In this document: positions 11,994-24,400 of the stretch, piece by piece
How positions within the stretch are numbered: position 1 is the stretch's first letter
How the letters are laid out: every line of letters begins with the position of its first letter
NCBI GenBank assembly: GCA_027924645.1
Contig: BSBN01001965.1
Coordinates: 13,940,001 to 14,004,000 of the forward strand
Length of the DNA stretch: 64,000 bases
Origin: Cunninghamia lanceolata
Lineage: Eukaryota; Streptophyta; Pinopsida; Cupressales; Cupressaceae
Direction: 5' to 3'
Notes under the pieces: model-generated
Seen by the model: the letters and a program-made list of their open reading frames with translations, nothing else
What the model was told of the DNA's origin: nothing
Databases searched by the model: none
Position numbers and translations under genes: made by a program

Positions 11994-12298
11994 TTTGAAG
12001 ATTCTAGATTTTGGTGTGTTGTGTGAAGGTTTCCTGATTTTGTGGTTTTCTATTGATTTTCAATTGATAAGATTTTCTAGATTCTGGATAAGGGTTTCAA
12101 TGCCATATCATTATTATTTTGCTGTGATAACAACAAATATTTCTATCGCTATGATTTTGATTGCTAGTCGGGGCCGTACCACTCAGTCGTACACATTTCA
12201 ACAGTTGAGTTTAATGCAATGAGTGTCATACATATTTCCAAAGAAATCGCAGCAGTCATAACTTAAAGACTGCCGTACAAATTCAAGGTGGGCCGTGT
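11994..12298 (+). other. Continuation of interrupted LTR with GTACA words
   Basis: Non-coding sequence between two insertions. Its last 130 bases continue the GTACA-word vocabulary seen at 10235-10475. Confidence 0.4.
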
Positions 12299-12631
12299 TG
12301 TGACGTTTTCACACATCGCCCCATTGCAAATGGGGACCCCCTCTTTTTTTTTTTGGACCCGGTTCTAGTTTTGCTCCAGTTTCACAGTTTCTTGCTCAGG
12401 TTTCCATTTGACTAGGAAAGAGTTTCCAACCATTTTGCTCACAGGGAACATGAGGATGCTTGAGGTAGTAAAAAGGGAGTGATTTTCCTAAGGATAAATG
12501 ATGCCCTAACTATCATTCCTCGATCAAATCTAGCCAATCCATGGCAGAAGTCCATCATTCCATAGGAAAATGTCTAAGTCCCTCACTCTGAGCATAAGAA
12601 TCCATGATGAATAGGCTATCCTTCTCCAAAA

Positions 12632-12800
12632 TCCAGGAATCCTGTTCCAAGAGTCCAATCCCGAATCCAGGAATCCTCTTCCAAAGTTCCCGTCCAGGAA
12701 TCCCGTTCCAAAGTTCCTATCCAAGAATCCTATTCCAAAGTTCTTGTCCAGGATCCCGTTCCAAGGTCTATCTGGATTCTTGTTCCAAAGTTCCAATCCA
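12632..12800 (+). repeat. 27-bp minisatellite
   Basis: Units of the type TCCAGGAATCCCGTTCCAAAG plus six bases start at 12666, 12693, 12720 and 12747, exactly 27 apart, with a first unit at 12632 offset by a short insertion and a decayed unit after 12774. The period is a multiple of three, so both strands show repetitive ORFs here. I regard those as by-products. Confidence 0.85.
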
Positions 12801-13318
12801 AGGTCCTGAATTCGACAAAGCTTGTCATGCCATGTCAAAGTTCATCTGTCCATTGGAAAACCCTGAATTCCTGGCTCAGAAACACGAAGAATTCCACAAC
12901 ACAACTCTAGGAAATCCTTAGCAAAATTTGGAAAATCCTTGTCGAAACCACGAAATCCTGACTCTGGAAAAGAAGTTCTTGGATAAAACCCCATCAGAAG
13001 CTAAGTCCAAATCAATGGAAACAAGGAATTCCAGACAAGGAAAATTCCATGACTGAGGTCCAAGTGCGCCTTGGGTAAGAAATTCCAAAGTAAGGAGAAG
13101 TTCGTGCGAAGGATAAGGAATTCCCATCCAAGACCTAAGTAAATCCATGCACTGATGAAATATGCACCTAAGGAAAGGAAAAGATTTCCAAGGAATTAAG
13201 AATCCATGACTTCCTAAAATCCCCGACTTGGCCACAACTGCGCCTTGGACAGGGAAAATTCCAAGGAGAAGACATGACAGGAATTCCACAACTCAGGATA
13301 GGAAAATCCACCTCTTAG

Positions 13319-13540
13319 TGAGACAAGCTACTCAAGGAGATAGAAAGTCATGGTTTAGTAAGACAAGCTCCTCAAGAAAGAGAAATTCATGTTTTAGTGA
13401 GACAAGCTCCTAAAGAAAGAGAAATTCATGTTTTAGTGAGACAAGCTCCTCAAGGAGAGAGAAAGTCATGTTTTAGAAAGACAAGCTCCTCGCGGAGAGA
13501 GAAATGCAAGGCTTAGTGAGATAAGCTTCAGGAGAGATTA
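13319..13540 (+). repeat. 39-40-bp tandem repeat
   Basis: Units beginning AGACAAGCTCCT start at 13321, 13361, 13400, 13439, 13479 and, decayed, 13519. The unit also contains AGAGAAA(T/G)TCATGTTTTAG. Period is 39 or 40 bases. Confidence 0.85.
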
Positions 13541-13559
13541 AGCCCATCATTCAGTTTAA

Positions 13560-14400
13560 AAGGAAAAATCCAAGAATCCATGAAGTCGTAAAATCCACGC
13601 CTTGGTGAAATGTGCGCCCTTCCACAAGGAAAAATCATTTCAAGGAAATCATTCCAAGGAAAGAAATCCAAACACATCAAAAATCCACAACTTAAGGCGA
13701 AATGCACCTTAGATGAAGGAAAATCCATGACTTCCTAAAATCCCCAACTTAGCCACAGGTGTGCCTTAGACAAGGAATTCCAAACATGGAAAAATCCACA
13801 ACATAGTGAAATCCGCGACCTTGCCAAATCCGCGCTCTTGGACAAGAAAATCCATGATGAAGTGGAAAATGCGACAGGGAATTTTCCATGACTTCCCCAA
13901 AGGTGTGACATGGAAATTCCAAAGATAAGTAAAACATGTGACAAGGAATTTGTCCAAGAGAAGATGAAAGGTGCGACTAGCATTCTATGACTTAGTGAAA
14001 TTGAGACAAAAAAAAAATCCACAACATCATGGGGTTTGCAATGAGGAAAAATCCAAAGCGAGAGGCAATATCATGGATTCAATCCTTGACTCCCTTCAAA
14101 TTGCGAAAATCCAAAGGATAGCCAAATGTGCGTCAAGGATAACCCAAGATCACTTGAAAGGTGCGACAAGGAAAATCCACCTCCTAATGAAACATGTGAC
14201 TTGGAATTTTTCCATGGCTTAGCAAAAAGTGCGACCTAGGAGGAGTTCCATAACTTAGTGAAAATCATGCTCAAGGATGATTATCCACAACCTAAGGAAG
14301 TGTGCGACCTCTTCCAAGCAAAAATCCATGACATGATGATAAGTGCGACTAGGAATGTGAAACATGGGATTTATCTAAGACTGAAAAATCCATGACCCCC
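13560..14400 (+). repeat. Degenerate AAATCCATGA/GTGCGAC array
   Basis: Words AAATCCA(T/C)GAC, TTAGTGAAA and GTGCGAC(C/A) recur in that order every 35 to 60 bases. An 18-base phrase GAAAATCCATGACTTCCT with the following block occurs at about 13719 and, slightly changed, near 13203. Confidence 0.55.
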
Positions 14401-15600
14401 TGGAAACTGCAACCTGGAATTCTTGATTGGGGAATTCCTGTCCAAGGAATCCTGCTCCACCTTCCATATGTGCCTTGCCCTAGAGTCTATCCCTGTGCAG
14501 CACGGAATTTGCGCCTAAGGGGAAAGTCCAGGACCACATGGAATCTACACCCAGGAGAGAGAAATCCAGTTTAGTGTCTCAAATGCCCCTTGCCTTGGAA
14601 TTTTGTCTTGTTTGCTCTGGAGAGTGCCCAATCCCTGTCTGATAGTCCTGGAATGAGTGAAAAGTCAGTTAAGTGTGAAGAATGCCGAAAAATGAGGAAA
14701 ATCCTTTATTTGTTTAGGAATTTACAAGTGAAATTGATCGAACCTTGCAAAATCATTCATGTTTCATTTCGTATTACATTGCATTAAGGATTTCATCCGC
14801 CTTTGCTATTCAAGATTTCTCTTTCTTTTGCAGGAATTATCCAAAGCGATCAAGATGGATGCAAAGAGTTCAAACTCCGAAGAAGATGACTATTTCAAAG
14901 ATCCAGGAGTTCCAATAATAAGAAGACTACACATGCACACCAAGGGAAGATGAAGAACATCACTCCATTCCATTGCCTGCCTTTCTCCTCCAAACGCTCA
15001 ACATGATTGGCACAAGGAAGGCAACATCAAGGATTCTAGTTCAGCGACAAGGAGACTTCGCATAAATGATAAAGGAAGATCAAAAATCCTTTCAAGATTT
15101 CAAATGACACAGAGAATGCTTGCATCAAGGATAATAGGATGGACATGATACACTTCAAGTTCCACATCAAGGACTTAAGTTTCGGACAATAGGATCTATC
15201 CTTGGAAATCCAAGAACAAGAGCACAATGCACCATTCATCAGGAGGATCAAGTTCAGCATCAGGAAGACAGGAATCCACACCAAGAACAAGAATCCATGA
15301 CAAATGCAAAGGGTTCCAAAGGCTGGAGAAGGGGATTATCCTGTGTCAAGGAGACTTCACCAATCCACAACAGGATACACTTCAAGTTCCACATCAAGGA
15401 TTCTAGTTCCAAACGGGAAGATCAATCCAAGAAATCAAGGACAATTCCAAGTCCAAAGTTCACTGAAAGGACAAGACAAGGTGGCGCCCTAGGACAAGTG
15501 TCAACTTTTCATTTGCCAAGAGTGGTGGCAGTCTCACCTACCTCCTCATTAGGGCTTTGGTTGACCTAATTTTGGGCATGGATTCCAAGGAAATTAGATC
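14401..15600 (+). other. Upstream part of the same LTR-like block, no gene
   Basis: Purine-rich sequence with repeated words CAAGGA, AAGTTCCACATCAAGGA and GATTCTAGTTC (near 15021 and 15397). It lies directly upstream of the TATA box at 15628 and would be the U3 promoter region if the block is an LTR. Short ORFs are not convincing. Confidence 0.4.
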
Positions 15601-15627
15601 TTGCCCTCTATTGTACTCTTGGATGCC

Positions 15628-15635
15628 TATATAAA
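15628..15635 (+). promoter_or_regulatory. TATA box (TATATAAA)
   Basis: A clean TATATAAA within GCCTATATAAAGGCC, followed about 30 bases later by a GAGAGAGAAG tract. It is the probable core promoter of the long LTR-like block. Confidence 0.55.
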
Positions 15636-16583
15636 GGCCCATTCACCTCATTTTTCAAGAGAGAGAAGAGATGAGACATTAGAGAGTAGAGAGGGAGGAG
15701 GATAGGAAAAAGAACAGTATCCTGTTGTTTATTACTGTAATACTCCATTTTTGAGAGCAAGGAACTTTGAGATATTTCACATTTCCGAATCAATATATGA
15801 ACATTGAAGATTGGTGTTCTTGATATTCTTTGGATTGTGGAATGGTTTTCTGATTTCTTTGAAGCAAATCATAAGCTCCAAATTCTAAATTGTTTCATTA
15901 GTTAGAATGATGGAAAACATTGCTTTTGGTGCATGATTGAAACTTCTCGTTCATACCATTTGTAGTCTGTGGCTTGCAAATCACATTGTATGGTTGGCCT
16001 GAACTCATTTCAAGCTTAACTTCAATTGTTTCTACATATTTCATTTCCATGTCTATGTTTGAGCAATCTGAAAATCATCACTAGCACCCCAGAAGATTGC
16101 ACTATCTCTACATAGTTGTTGCCTCATGACGAAGCAGAGGTTGGTTTCTAATTTCCATGAATCAGCAGTAATCTTTCGCATCAGTTAGATTCCTGAACCC
16201 TTATCTTTCTTTTGCATTTTGTTTTTAGATCTTCACTAGGATTAGTTTTCAAGAGCTTCATTGTCAAATCATACACCTCTTCAAGAGTGGAACTTGGAAA
16301 ATTCCAAGTTTTCCCTTGTTTAAGGAAGTTTTCATTCATTCACAAATCCAAGGAGTAACGAGTGAATTCCATGTCCATGAAGAAGGAGTAATTTCACGTA
16401 AGTCCCTTTGTGATTACCAGCAAAATCACATCATTCCACTGAGCCTATCCCGTGCACATCAAGACCTGACATTCAAGGAATCTTGGAGCAGTCTCACTCG
16501 ATCACGAAGTTTAGCGTTTGAGAGGCTTTGTTCAAGAGAGGATAGAATACCCAGTGTTTTATTCTAATGTTGCTGCTGTCACA

Positions 16584-17545
16584 AAAAACACATCAACAGG
16601 TCGTACATTATATAAACTACCAAATCTTCCTTTGGATTGCCATACAAGCATAGAATCTGCCATACAAATTGAGGAGGCTGTGATTTAACTTGAAGTTGCA
16701 TTTTAACATATCTTTGGTTATTGTACGATCTTGGACTCCTATTTGCCAGTCGTACAAGGAGACAAAGTCTGCCATCTTTGTCTTGGTCTGCCATATATTT
16801 ATTTTACATTGTTGAGTTTAGAATTGGAGCTGTTGTGCACTTCCAAAACTACAAAAGCTGACAAAATGGGGACAAATTCTGACAGGTATATTTTGGTCTG
16901 TTGTACACTCAGCAAAAAATGACAAAATAAAGTTTGGAGGCTTTTTAAGGAGTATTAGAACCTGGCCATACCATTGTGAGTTGCTTTTCCAACTTGTTCT
17001 GAGTTTAAAAGGATTATTTATGATATTAGTTCAAATTTTAGAAAAAATTAATTATTTTCAGCTGCTGAATCATCTTCTATAGTAGCCGCTATCACCTGGG
17101 TATGCTGATCTATATTTTATATCAGATTTTGCATAATACTTCTGTTGTTTGGAACACATTTCTGGAAGATTTCTGCAGTTATAAATCAGAAAGTATGCAC
17201 TTTCAGTTGTATTATCGCTTCGCATGAATTTGTGTGGTTCTCCACCAGATTAGATGTACAATTTCCTCATATAAATTTCCATGTGGTTTCCTGCCAGGAG
17301 GGTTAATAAATTTGTAATTGATTAAAGTTGTAAGTCTGGAAGGCTATGCCACCATGACATTGATTTGATTTCCAGCTTTGCATACATTTCAGCATTGTGT
17401 GGCTTTTTGCCAGTATGTTAGTGTCCCAATCACCGTATGCTCTCACCTTGCCCACATCAAGATCTTGGTGATTAAAAAGTGTGAGGGTTTATGCATTTTC
17501 ATTATAAAATTGTCAAGAATTAAAAAAATTAGTTCGGGACACTAC
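16584..17545 (+). mobile_element. LTR fragment carrying the rest of the GTACA-word array
   Basis: The first 340 bases continue the GTACA/CCATACA words. The distal part shares CACCTTGCCCACATC and a following GATC(C/T)(T)TGGTG with the LTR at 4832. It ends in an A-rich tract and GTTCGGGACACTAC, a decayed version of the family terminus GGGGACATTACA. Confidence 0.5.
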
Positions 17546-18713
17546 GACATGAAAACGTAATTTTAATTATTTGCTTGACAATGTATTGGTAGATAATGGC
17601 TTCCATGCTTTTGAATAGTGATATTTCTCCAAAATTGAAATAATGATTTTAGAGGATTTTAATCATTGAATGTGATGCTTGTTGATGTCACAATTCTATG
17701 GCATGAGTCATTTTTATAAGTTATGGGTAGTTTTGTGGTCCAGCTTGTTGGCCTGAAATGCTTGGCAATGTAGTGGTAGTTGACTTTTTTATCTTAGATG
17801 TTTTTGATGTTTTGGTGTAGAGCCTATAGAGGAACCTTCGACCATGCCCAAAAATGAATTTGGAGCTAAACAGAGCTTAGTTGTTCATGTTTTACTTGTC
17901 CTCTACTCCAAAATGCCTATTTTGACACAAGAGGTAATTTTGTTCAGAAGAGATCTTTCTACAAAAACGTCAAGGCATTTTCATTTATGGTATGGGGTGA
18001 TTCTATCCAAAAGTGGCAATTCTAAGGCAATGCATAGTAAATAACATTTTTTTGAAAAAACTTCCTTAAGAAGAGTTGAACCTTAGGGTCTGTTTTTTCT
18101 TCCCATATGCTTGGTTTGAAGTGGTTTCATATTCTTATGTTCCTTTTGTCCAATTTAAGATGTGCTTGTGTTCCTAAGTATGATTGGTTGATCTCTTGTG
18201 AGACCTAGGCAAGTTGTTGTAGCTCCCTTGTGACCAACCACTTATGGCAAGTTTGAAAGAATATTTTGGTGTTGTGAATTCATGCATTGGACGTATGTAA
18301 GCTTGTTTTCATGCTTGTTCTGGAACCAAAAAATATTAGTAGGCTTGTGATTCCTTTCTCAAGTCCTTGTAATTGTTCCCTTCCATTCTTGCTTAGTTGT
18401 TGTGACGATGAGAGTCTAGTACTCCATTGCCAACATAGGGGAGACTCCATCTGCCTTATGTCTCATCGTGATGAGGTTGTCTCACGATTGTGTAAGTCTT
18501 CTACTGATGTAATTTTGAATTTGAGTTCTTAGACCTTGTGTAGTCGTGTATTAGGCAATGTTGCCTCGTACATTTGTTGCGATGTTACGTTTGGTGACAT
18601 TGTAGTGTATGAATGTGCGTTGTTACATGTATATGTTGCAATTGTAGTACAAAATATTTATTAGCGCATGTTTTGTTCTGTTAATGTCCTAATGTAAAAG
18701 TTGGGGCATTACA
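17546..18713 (+). mobile_element. LTR 3' part ending GGGGCATTACA
   Basis: The last bases TTGGGGCATTACA match the terminus of the LTR at 27827-29193. There it is followed by a PBS; here none follows, so this is a solo or truncated copy. The 5' end is unclear. No gene; the ORFs of 60-85 codons are not recognisable. Confidence 0.45.
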
Positions 18714-19973
18714 ATTGTCTAGAGTTGAAATTTTCATGTTGTGGGATTGGATTGAGTGTTGGGACTCATTTTATGTGTGCATATATCAACAAATACAGTG
18801 TTGTAAGTTTTCATGTAGAGTTAAGAGAACAAAATTGTTGATTGGAAGGGTTTTGTGTGAGAAAACGAGATGTAATGCTTCTAATTCATGGGTAATAAAA
18901 TTCAGAAATTTATGTATGTTTTGGGTTCAAAAATCAGTAAGTTTTGAGATATTGTTTACATTTTTGTTTCTGAATTAAGATCAGTAAATTAGTGTCTTGT
19001 AATGAGGATAATACCTATTTTAAATCAGCAAATAACATTCTTTGATTGTCCATAAAAATCAGCTTGTCGAGGTTTAGTGTGCATAGTCTATGTCACAAGG
19101 TTCACCAATTTTAATCCATGAAATTTGAAATTTAGCGAACTTAAGAATTCAAAAATCATTTCAGTTCGCCCTAAAATTTGTATTAGGATTTTTTTTAAAA
19201 ATATATTTTTAAAAAGTGTTATCAATTAGGGTTTTCTGGGCTTGTGAATGTTTGTTTTGAATTATGCAAGTCGTTGGCAGTTTGCGCCTACATTTTGATA
19301 TTAAAAAACAAAGTGTTGTTCACTGGCTGCTCTTTGTAGACATGGTGATGGTGGCTGCTCGTTGTTGCAAAGTCAGACTCCAAACTATCATATTGGGTGG
19401 CCCTATAGGCACAGGTGTAGATGAGGGTTGTGGGAGGCAAAGGTGGCCGCATAACTCAATTTGATTTTTAATGTTTTGTTTGTCTTTATTTTTTGCAGAG
19501 GTGGCTGCATAACACATTTTGTATTTATTTTTTTGTGTGTAGTTTGTCTTTGTTTTCTTTTTAGATTTTGTTTTTTGTTTTTTAGAAATTTTAACATGTG
19601 ACGATTATTTTTTTAATCTTGTTTTTTTATATTAACATTCAATACATTAAAATTTAATATTTAAATATTTAATTTAGATTTTTGATTATTAATATATTTA
19701 ATATATAAAATTTAACATAATTACAAAACTACAATATTTAATATAATATTATTTCATTTTTAGTAATTATATTATATTTATATTTAAACATTTGAAAATT
19801 TATGTCAGTCAAATTTAATCACGATTTTTTTTTCTGAACTTAATCTGAATTTTATCTTTGCCAAACTTGAACCTTGTGACATAGTGCATAGGTGAGTGTT
19901 GAGCTTTCATTGCATTGTTATCATATTGGAATATCATAAAAATCATATTGTATGTGAGTTGTATTGCCTTTGA
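18714..19973. other. Unclassified AT-rich stretch, no gene seen
   Basis: Very AT-rich from about 19540 to 19840. Two near-copies of a GTGGC(C/T)GCATAAC phrase occur at about 19443 and 19501. No coding or structural RNA feature is supported. Confidence 0.5.
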
Positions 19974-19978
19974 GTTGA

Positions 19979-21196
19979 TGTAATGTCCCCTATTTTGTAT
20001 ATGCCCTAGTTTTTGCCATAAAATCATAATTCCAAGCAAGGCAAGAAATGAAATAGAATTAGCGATATCATTTACCAATTTAAATGGTTGAACAATATAG
20101 ATCCTGGTTGAGAATCTGCAATCATGTTAGATAATCATTGAAAGAATAATCCATAAAATAGATCTTTCATACTAGGGTTCGGAACATTATCCTAATCATA
20201 TGGGATTCCCTTTTAGGTTCTATCCAAACAGCCCATTGTCATTATGGAGCACCACTTGGGAGATCATACAAGGCGCCTCGAGCCATTCCATCCAACCCAG
20301 GAGCACGAAATGACACCAGCCATTCGGCCTCCCAGCCCCACTTGGGGTGTCCTTACCAGAATGGAGTCCTAGCTACTTGCATTCCTTATATGCACTATCT
20401 CCGCTCAAATGGACTGACCAATTGGATGAGAATCTTAAGGAAGTCGGTATATTGATTCTATTGTGCATAGGCAAAATTATAGAAAGAATAACAATATCTG
20501 CTGTTATTAATCACTGCATATATATCTCTGCTGATGTACATATATATATCACTGCTGAAGTCTGCATATTTATCTCTGCTCTCAATCAGTTCGTATTCCA
20601 TCTATTTCCTCCTCTTATTCCATTGATAATCCTTTGTATATTATTCCTTTTCTCCTCAAGAGAGGCGTTTGCTAGAAGACATACCTTTTGTTGTGAGCAG
20701 TCACCTCTATTGCGGATCGCTGCTCTTCAATGAGTAACCACTGCCCTTTCTGCCAGTCGCACCTCTTGTCTTAATGCAGATCGTGTATTATCAAAACATT
20801 AACGACCTTTTTGTCTTATTCAAAGTTGCCACTATGTATATGCTGATCACTCCTTATATCAACTGCAGATCGTATCTCCTTATTCCTCTTAATTGTCTCA
20901 TATAAATCGTATGGCGTGAATCTTTATTAAAATAAGACTCTCTTATTATTTGGGGTGCTACCTTTTTGCATGATCAAATCATATTATATCTTAATCATTC
21001 CTCCTTCAATGTTATATATATCTTCAATTGAACCATATACAATTGCTGCTCTATCATTTGCAAATTGTATCCTTATATTGATTACTCCTCCTTATTATGA
21101 AATGTAGCACATCATAATATACTTTAACATTCTTGTCTTATGTCGTATGGTGCTACTTATGGAAAGAAGTCGGCCATAGGGGAAGGGGACATGACA
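19979..21196 (+). mobile_element. Solo LTR with perfect 5-bp target duplication
   Basis: It starts TGTAATGTCCCCT and ends AAGGGGACATGACA. GTTGA lies immediately before (19974-19978) and immediately after (21197-21201). The inverted ends, the duplication and the lack of internal sequence identify a 1,218-bp solo LTR. It contains an array of CTGCTGAT, ATATATATC and GCAGATCGTAT words from about 20500 to 20900. The 128-codon frame at 20347-20733 lies across that array and is not a gene I recognise. Confidence 0.88.
20500..20900 (+). repeat. Degenerate CTGCTGAT / GCAGATCG word array
   Basis: The first half repeats ATCTCTGCTGATGTACATATATATC-like units of about 30 bases with strong decay. The second half repeats GC(G/A)GATCG(C/T) every 40 to 70 bases. 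It lies inside the solo LTR. Confidence 0.5.
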
Positions 21197-21442
21197 GTTG
21201 AGTCTAGTAGTAATGGGATTGTGTGGTCTAGCTACAAGGAGAAGGTTACAAAGTCCCACATCCTAGAATAAGATCATTGCATGGTGTACTTCCAAAACAA
21301 TTTTTTATGCTAAGGCACTAAAATATTTACATGCATATAATGCTAGTAATAAGAACAAAAAACAAAGTAAACACAAGTATATTAAAAAAATGGCCAAAAG
21401 CACAATTGTAACATGCTCCATGTGCTTCTCTTCTAAACTTAC

Positions 21443-21485
21443 AGTTGCTGGTTCAAGCCAACATCCAAAGAGGTTGAATAAATCT
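21443..21485 (-). CDS. PQ-loop transporter gene, second coding exon (43 nt)
   Basis: On the minus strand a TTTGTCTTTGTCAG acceptor precedes A-GAT-TTA..., encoding DLFNLFGCWLEPAT, and a GTAAGT donor follows. Together with the last two bases of the upstream exon (GG) the junction codon is GGA (Gly), so the frame is preserved. The encoded D-(I/L)-FN-(L/V)-x-G-C-x-LEPAT segment is the end of the first PQ-loop half of plant PQLC2/LAAT1-like proteins (established family knowledge). Only 43 bases long, it is a small internal exon. The next exon is not recognisable to the left, so the gene either continues beyond the window across a giant intron or is a 5' fragment. Confidence 0.85.
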
Positions 21486-24400
21486 CTGACAAAGACAAAC
21501 CAAAAAAAATAATTAGAACGACCAGAGTATTTTGCCTGGAAGTACAATACAATTACTGAATCAAAAAATGTGGCATAACATATTCTTCTATTGCAAGAGA
21601 AAATAGACAAGCAATCATTAATAAAATTTAATAAATGGATATATTGTAAAACTCGAGAGTCAAAGCTGCTTAAACACTTGATAGAAAGGACAGCAAATCC
21701 ATAAGTATTAATGTGATCATACATAATTGGGTAGGAGTGCAAATAGCATGATTTAGAAAGAATTTCAAATGCATATTAGATACTGATATCGAATAACTCC
21801 AAATGCTTATCATCGACATCAGAAAATTGCATTTTTATAAGTTACATTTACTTGACACAATAAAAAATAAGCAGGACCCAGTTGCTGAGAGGAAGGTACT
21901 ATAATCACCATGAATCTTGGATATAATCACCACAAACATGGAATAGAAGGAATTGCATCTAACGTGTGCCAGAGAAACAAGGAAATACAGGGATATTAAT
22001 TGTTCCTGCTAGCAATAATGGATGATGGTGTTTCAGATTCTGAGTTTCCCATCAAATTGTGGAGTGATTAAAGCTATCAAATGGATCCTTCAAAATAGGT
22101 GTTGCTGTTTTGTACAGAATACAAAGCTACTTTCATTTCAAATCATACGGATTGATCAAGCAGCTGCTTTAAAGACTGAGTTTCCTTCTGCCTCTACCAT
22201 TTTCACATACTCTATGATATTCAATGTGTTGCTTGTACTTTGCCATAGCAGATAGCTCGCTCTATAGATGTATAGGAAGAAAAACTAATAGCTATGTACT
22301 GGTGAGAATCAAGCAATTAATGTATGTGTAGTTGATTGTGTTGAATTGATTTTCAATGTGCCATGGCTTTGATAGACCTCCTGTTTATCAGGCAACTAAA
22401 GTTTTTCTCTTGGCCCGTCTCTAGTACGGGTAAAGTTTGGAAAAAAATCCAATTTATAGCTATTGAAGACTAGGGAAGCACTGGATATGTGGCTTGAAGT
22501 AATTTTGAATAAGAGAAACCACAGATTCTCAATAACATTAAATGCTTAAAATAACATTGAACACATTAGCTATGCCCATAGTGAAATAGGTCTAAATATA
22601 AGTAAATTTTAAACATAGCATCATTTATTGATCGAATGGCAATCAACCAGTACAAAATATGCTTGGAATCAATAAATAACTACATTTTGATAATAACAAT
22701 GAATCATCATAGTTACATCCTCAAATTCGTTCTAACTAAAGACACTGTGAATCATAAAGCCAAACTAAAAAGTTTCACACGTATATACTTCAGGAACAAG
22801 AACTGTCTAACATACATCTTGTAAGAATTAGAGTAATGACATGTACAAGGTCCTACAATAACAAGAAATACAATTTAATATCCGTTGACTTTACATCTCA
22901 AGGGTATAACATGAATTGCAAATATTACATCATTATAATTGATGTGCATAACCATGGTAGAATCTAAATATAGTATGAAAAGTTACACCTCATACCATAG
23001 GCATAGCTATTCTCTTCAAATATGTGCATGATGCCAAAGGAATATAAGTACAATCAGAAAGTCGCCGAGAAAAACTCAGAAAACATAACACCCAATACAA
23101 CGGGAAAAAAAATACTAATAACAGAAACTAGAGGTGAAAAAGGCAGTAAAAAGTAGCTGTAAGAAAGATATAACAGCCAGGGCCATCACACAGATGGCAT
23201 TTCTTAACCAATTTCTAGTCTGCAACAAACAGTTGGTCAAATCAGCAAAATTTAAAACTAAAAATAACTTTGCCCCTTATTCAGCAACCACTTCAACATA
23301 TCTCCATAATAATTTTGTCTTTTGATATGTCATCCTAATCTCACCATTAAGATAGAGTTCTGTTCAATCAGCCTCATGGAAACATGTTTCACAGATTTCC
23401 TACTGTGCGTGTTATTTTTTATATTCTGACCAAAAGATGTCATCTACTAAAACTAAAGGCATGTGACAACTAAGGTTGTTACCATGTATTTTCTTAACTC
23501 TCAATGATACACTTGAATACTATATCTTTGCACTTGTAAAAAGGTGAACAATTTATTAAAAAAATTAACAAGATAATTAAAATTTTATTATTCTTGCATT
23601 AGTATAAAAATCTTAAAACATTCCTTGTCCCCAAAACCTTAAAACCTCCTTTCTTCCCATTTCAGTTAAGATTACATTTTGAACTAATAAGGCTTGGGGC
23701 TCCATTGCTACTCCATAATTAATAGGTCCCGTGGGCGGTGAATTTTAGTAGGAATTCACAGAACTGTCAGAGTGGTCCAGTAATTATACCATTGCTAGAG
23801 GTCTCACTCTATCCCATGAATGCTAAATGCTCACTACCTATAAAAGCATTGGCTTGGTTATAAAGTTAAGTATGGTCCACTGGACTCTGATCTGCCATAC
23901 AGAACTTAGTCTGTTGATTCATATGGCCTTCGGACTCAGGGTCTTCTCCTCAATTATTGCATAGCAGGGACTGCTTAGGACCAGACTGGCCAAGTCAAAC
24001 TTTACAAAGCCAGAGCATGCAGTCTGCAATGGGTTAGAGAGTCAGAGACCATAGACATATCTACTGGAATCTAGGAGAACCAGACATATTTGGCAATTGA
24101 TCCAATCAAGATTTCTTGAGTTGTTTTTCCACCCCTAAATTGCAGAGCGGTACTCTTGGGTGACAATATCCATCTGCAAGGCATTTCACAGTGATTTATG
24201 ATAGCTTGTTTGTTCTGTATAGGGAAAGCCGAAGCTCTGCAGTCTCCAAAAATATGTTGAATTAGAGATGTTATATAAGGAGATTGCCTTAGCTGTTAGA
24301 ACCAAGGCAGCCTTAGTCCACAATGATGTGGCCAGCCTGGACTTTTTCCAATCCTTAGGCCCGCTTCTTTTGTGCTACAAAGTGTTTTAAGTTTTATATG

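Larger units (their letters stand above)
12299..16583 (+). mobile_element. 4.3 kb LTR-like block rich in tandem repeats
   Basis: It begins TGTGACGTTTTC and ends GCTGTCACA, giving 6-base inverted ends (TGTGAC/GTCACA). It sits inside the GTACA-word array, which resumes immediately after it. A TATATAAA box at 15628 is followed by a GA-rich start and about 900 further bases, as expected for U3-R-U5 of a very long LTR. No coding sequence was found. A 5-bp TSD is not evident (CGTGT on the left, AAAAA on the right), so the exact ends are uncertain. Alternatives are a full non-autonomous element or two merged pieces. Confidence 0.45.

Noticed and set aside
9470..11998. One complete element from 9475 to 11993 with TTTGA at both ends
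   Set aside because: The second LTR alone is 1.4 kb, longer than the 1.1 kb before it, and no PBS or internal region lies between; nested LTRs fit better.
12530..14022. Glycine/phenylalanine-repeat ORFs on both strands
   Set aside because: They follow from the 27-bp period, which is divisible by three, and from low stop density in the repeats.
20347..20733. 128-codon plus-strand ORF
   Set aside because: Lies wholly within a solo LTR and its word array.
21305..21742. Full 145-codon minus-strand ORF as one exon
   Set aside because: Only 43 bases between a good acceptor and donor match the PQ-loop family; residues on either side are intron translation.
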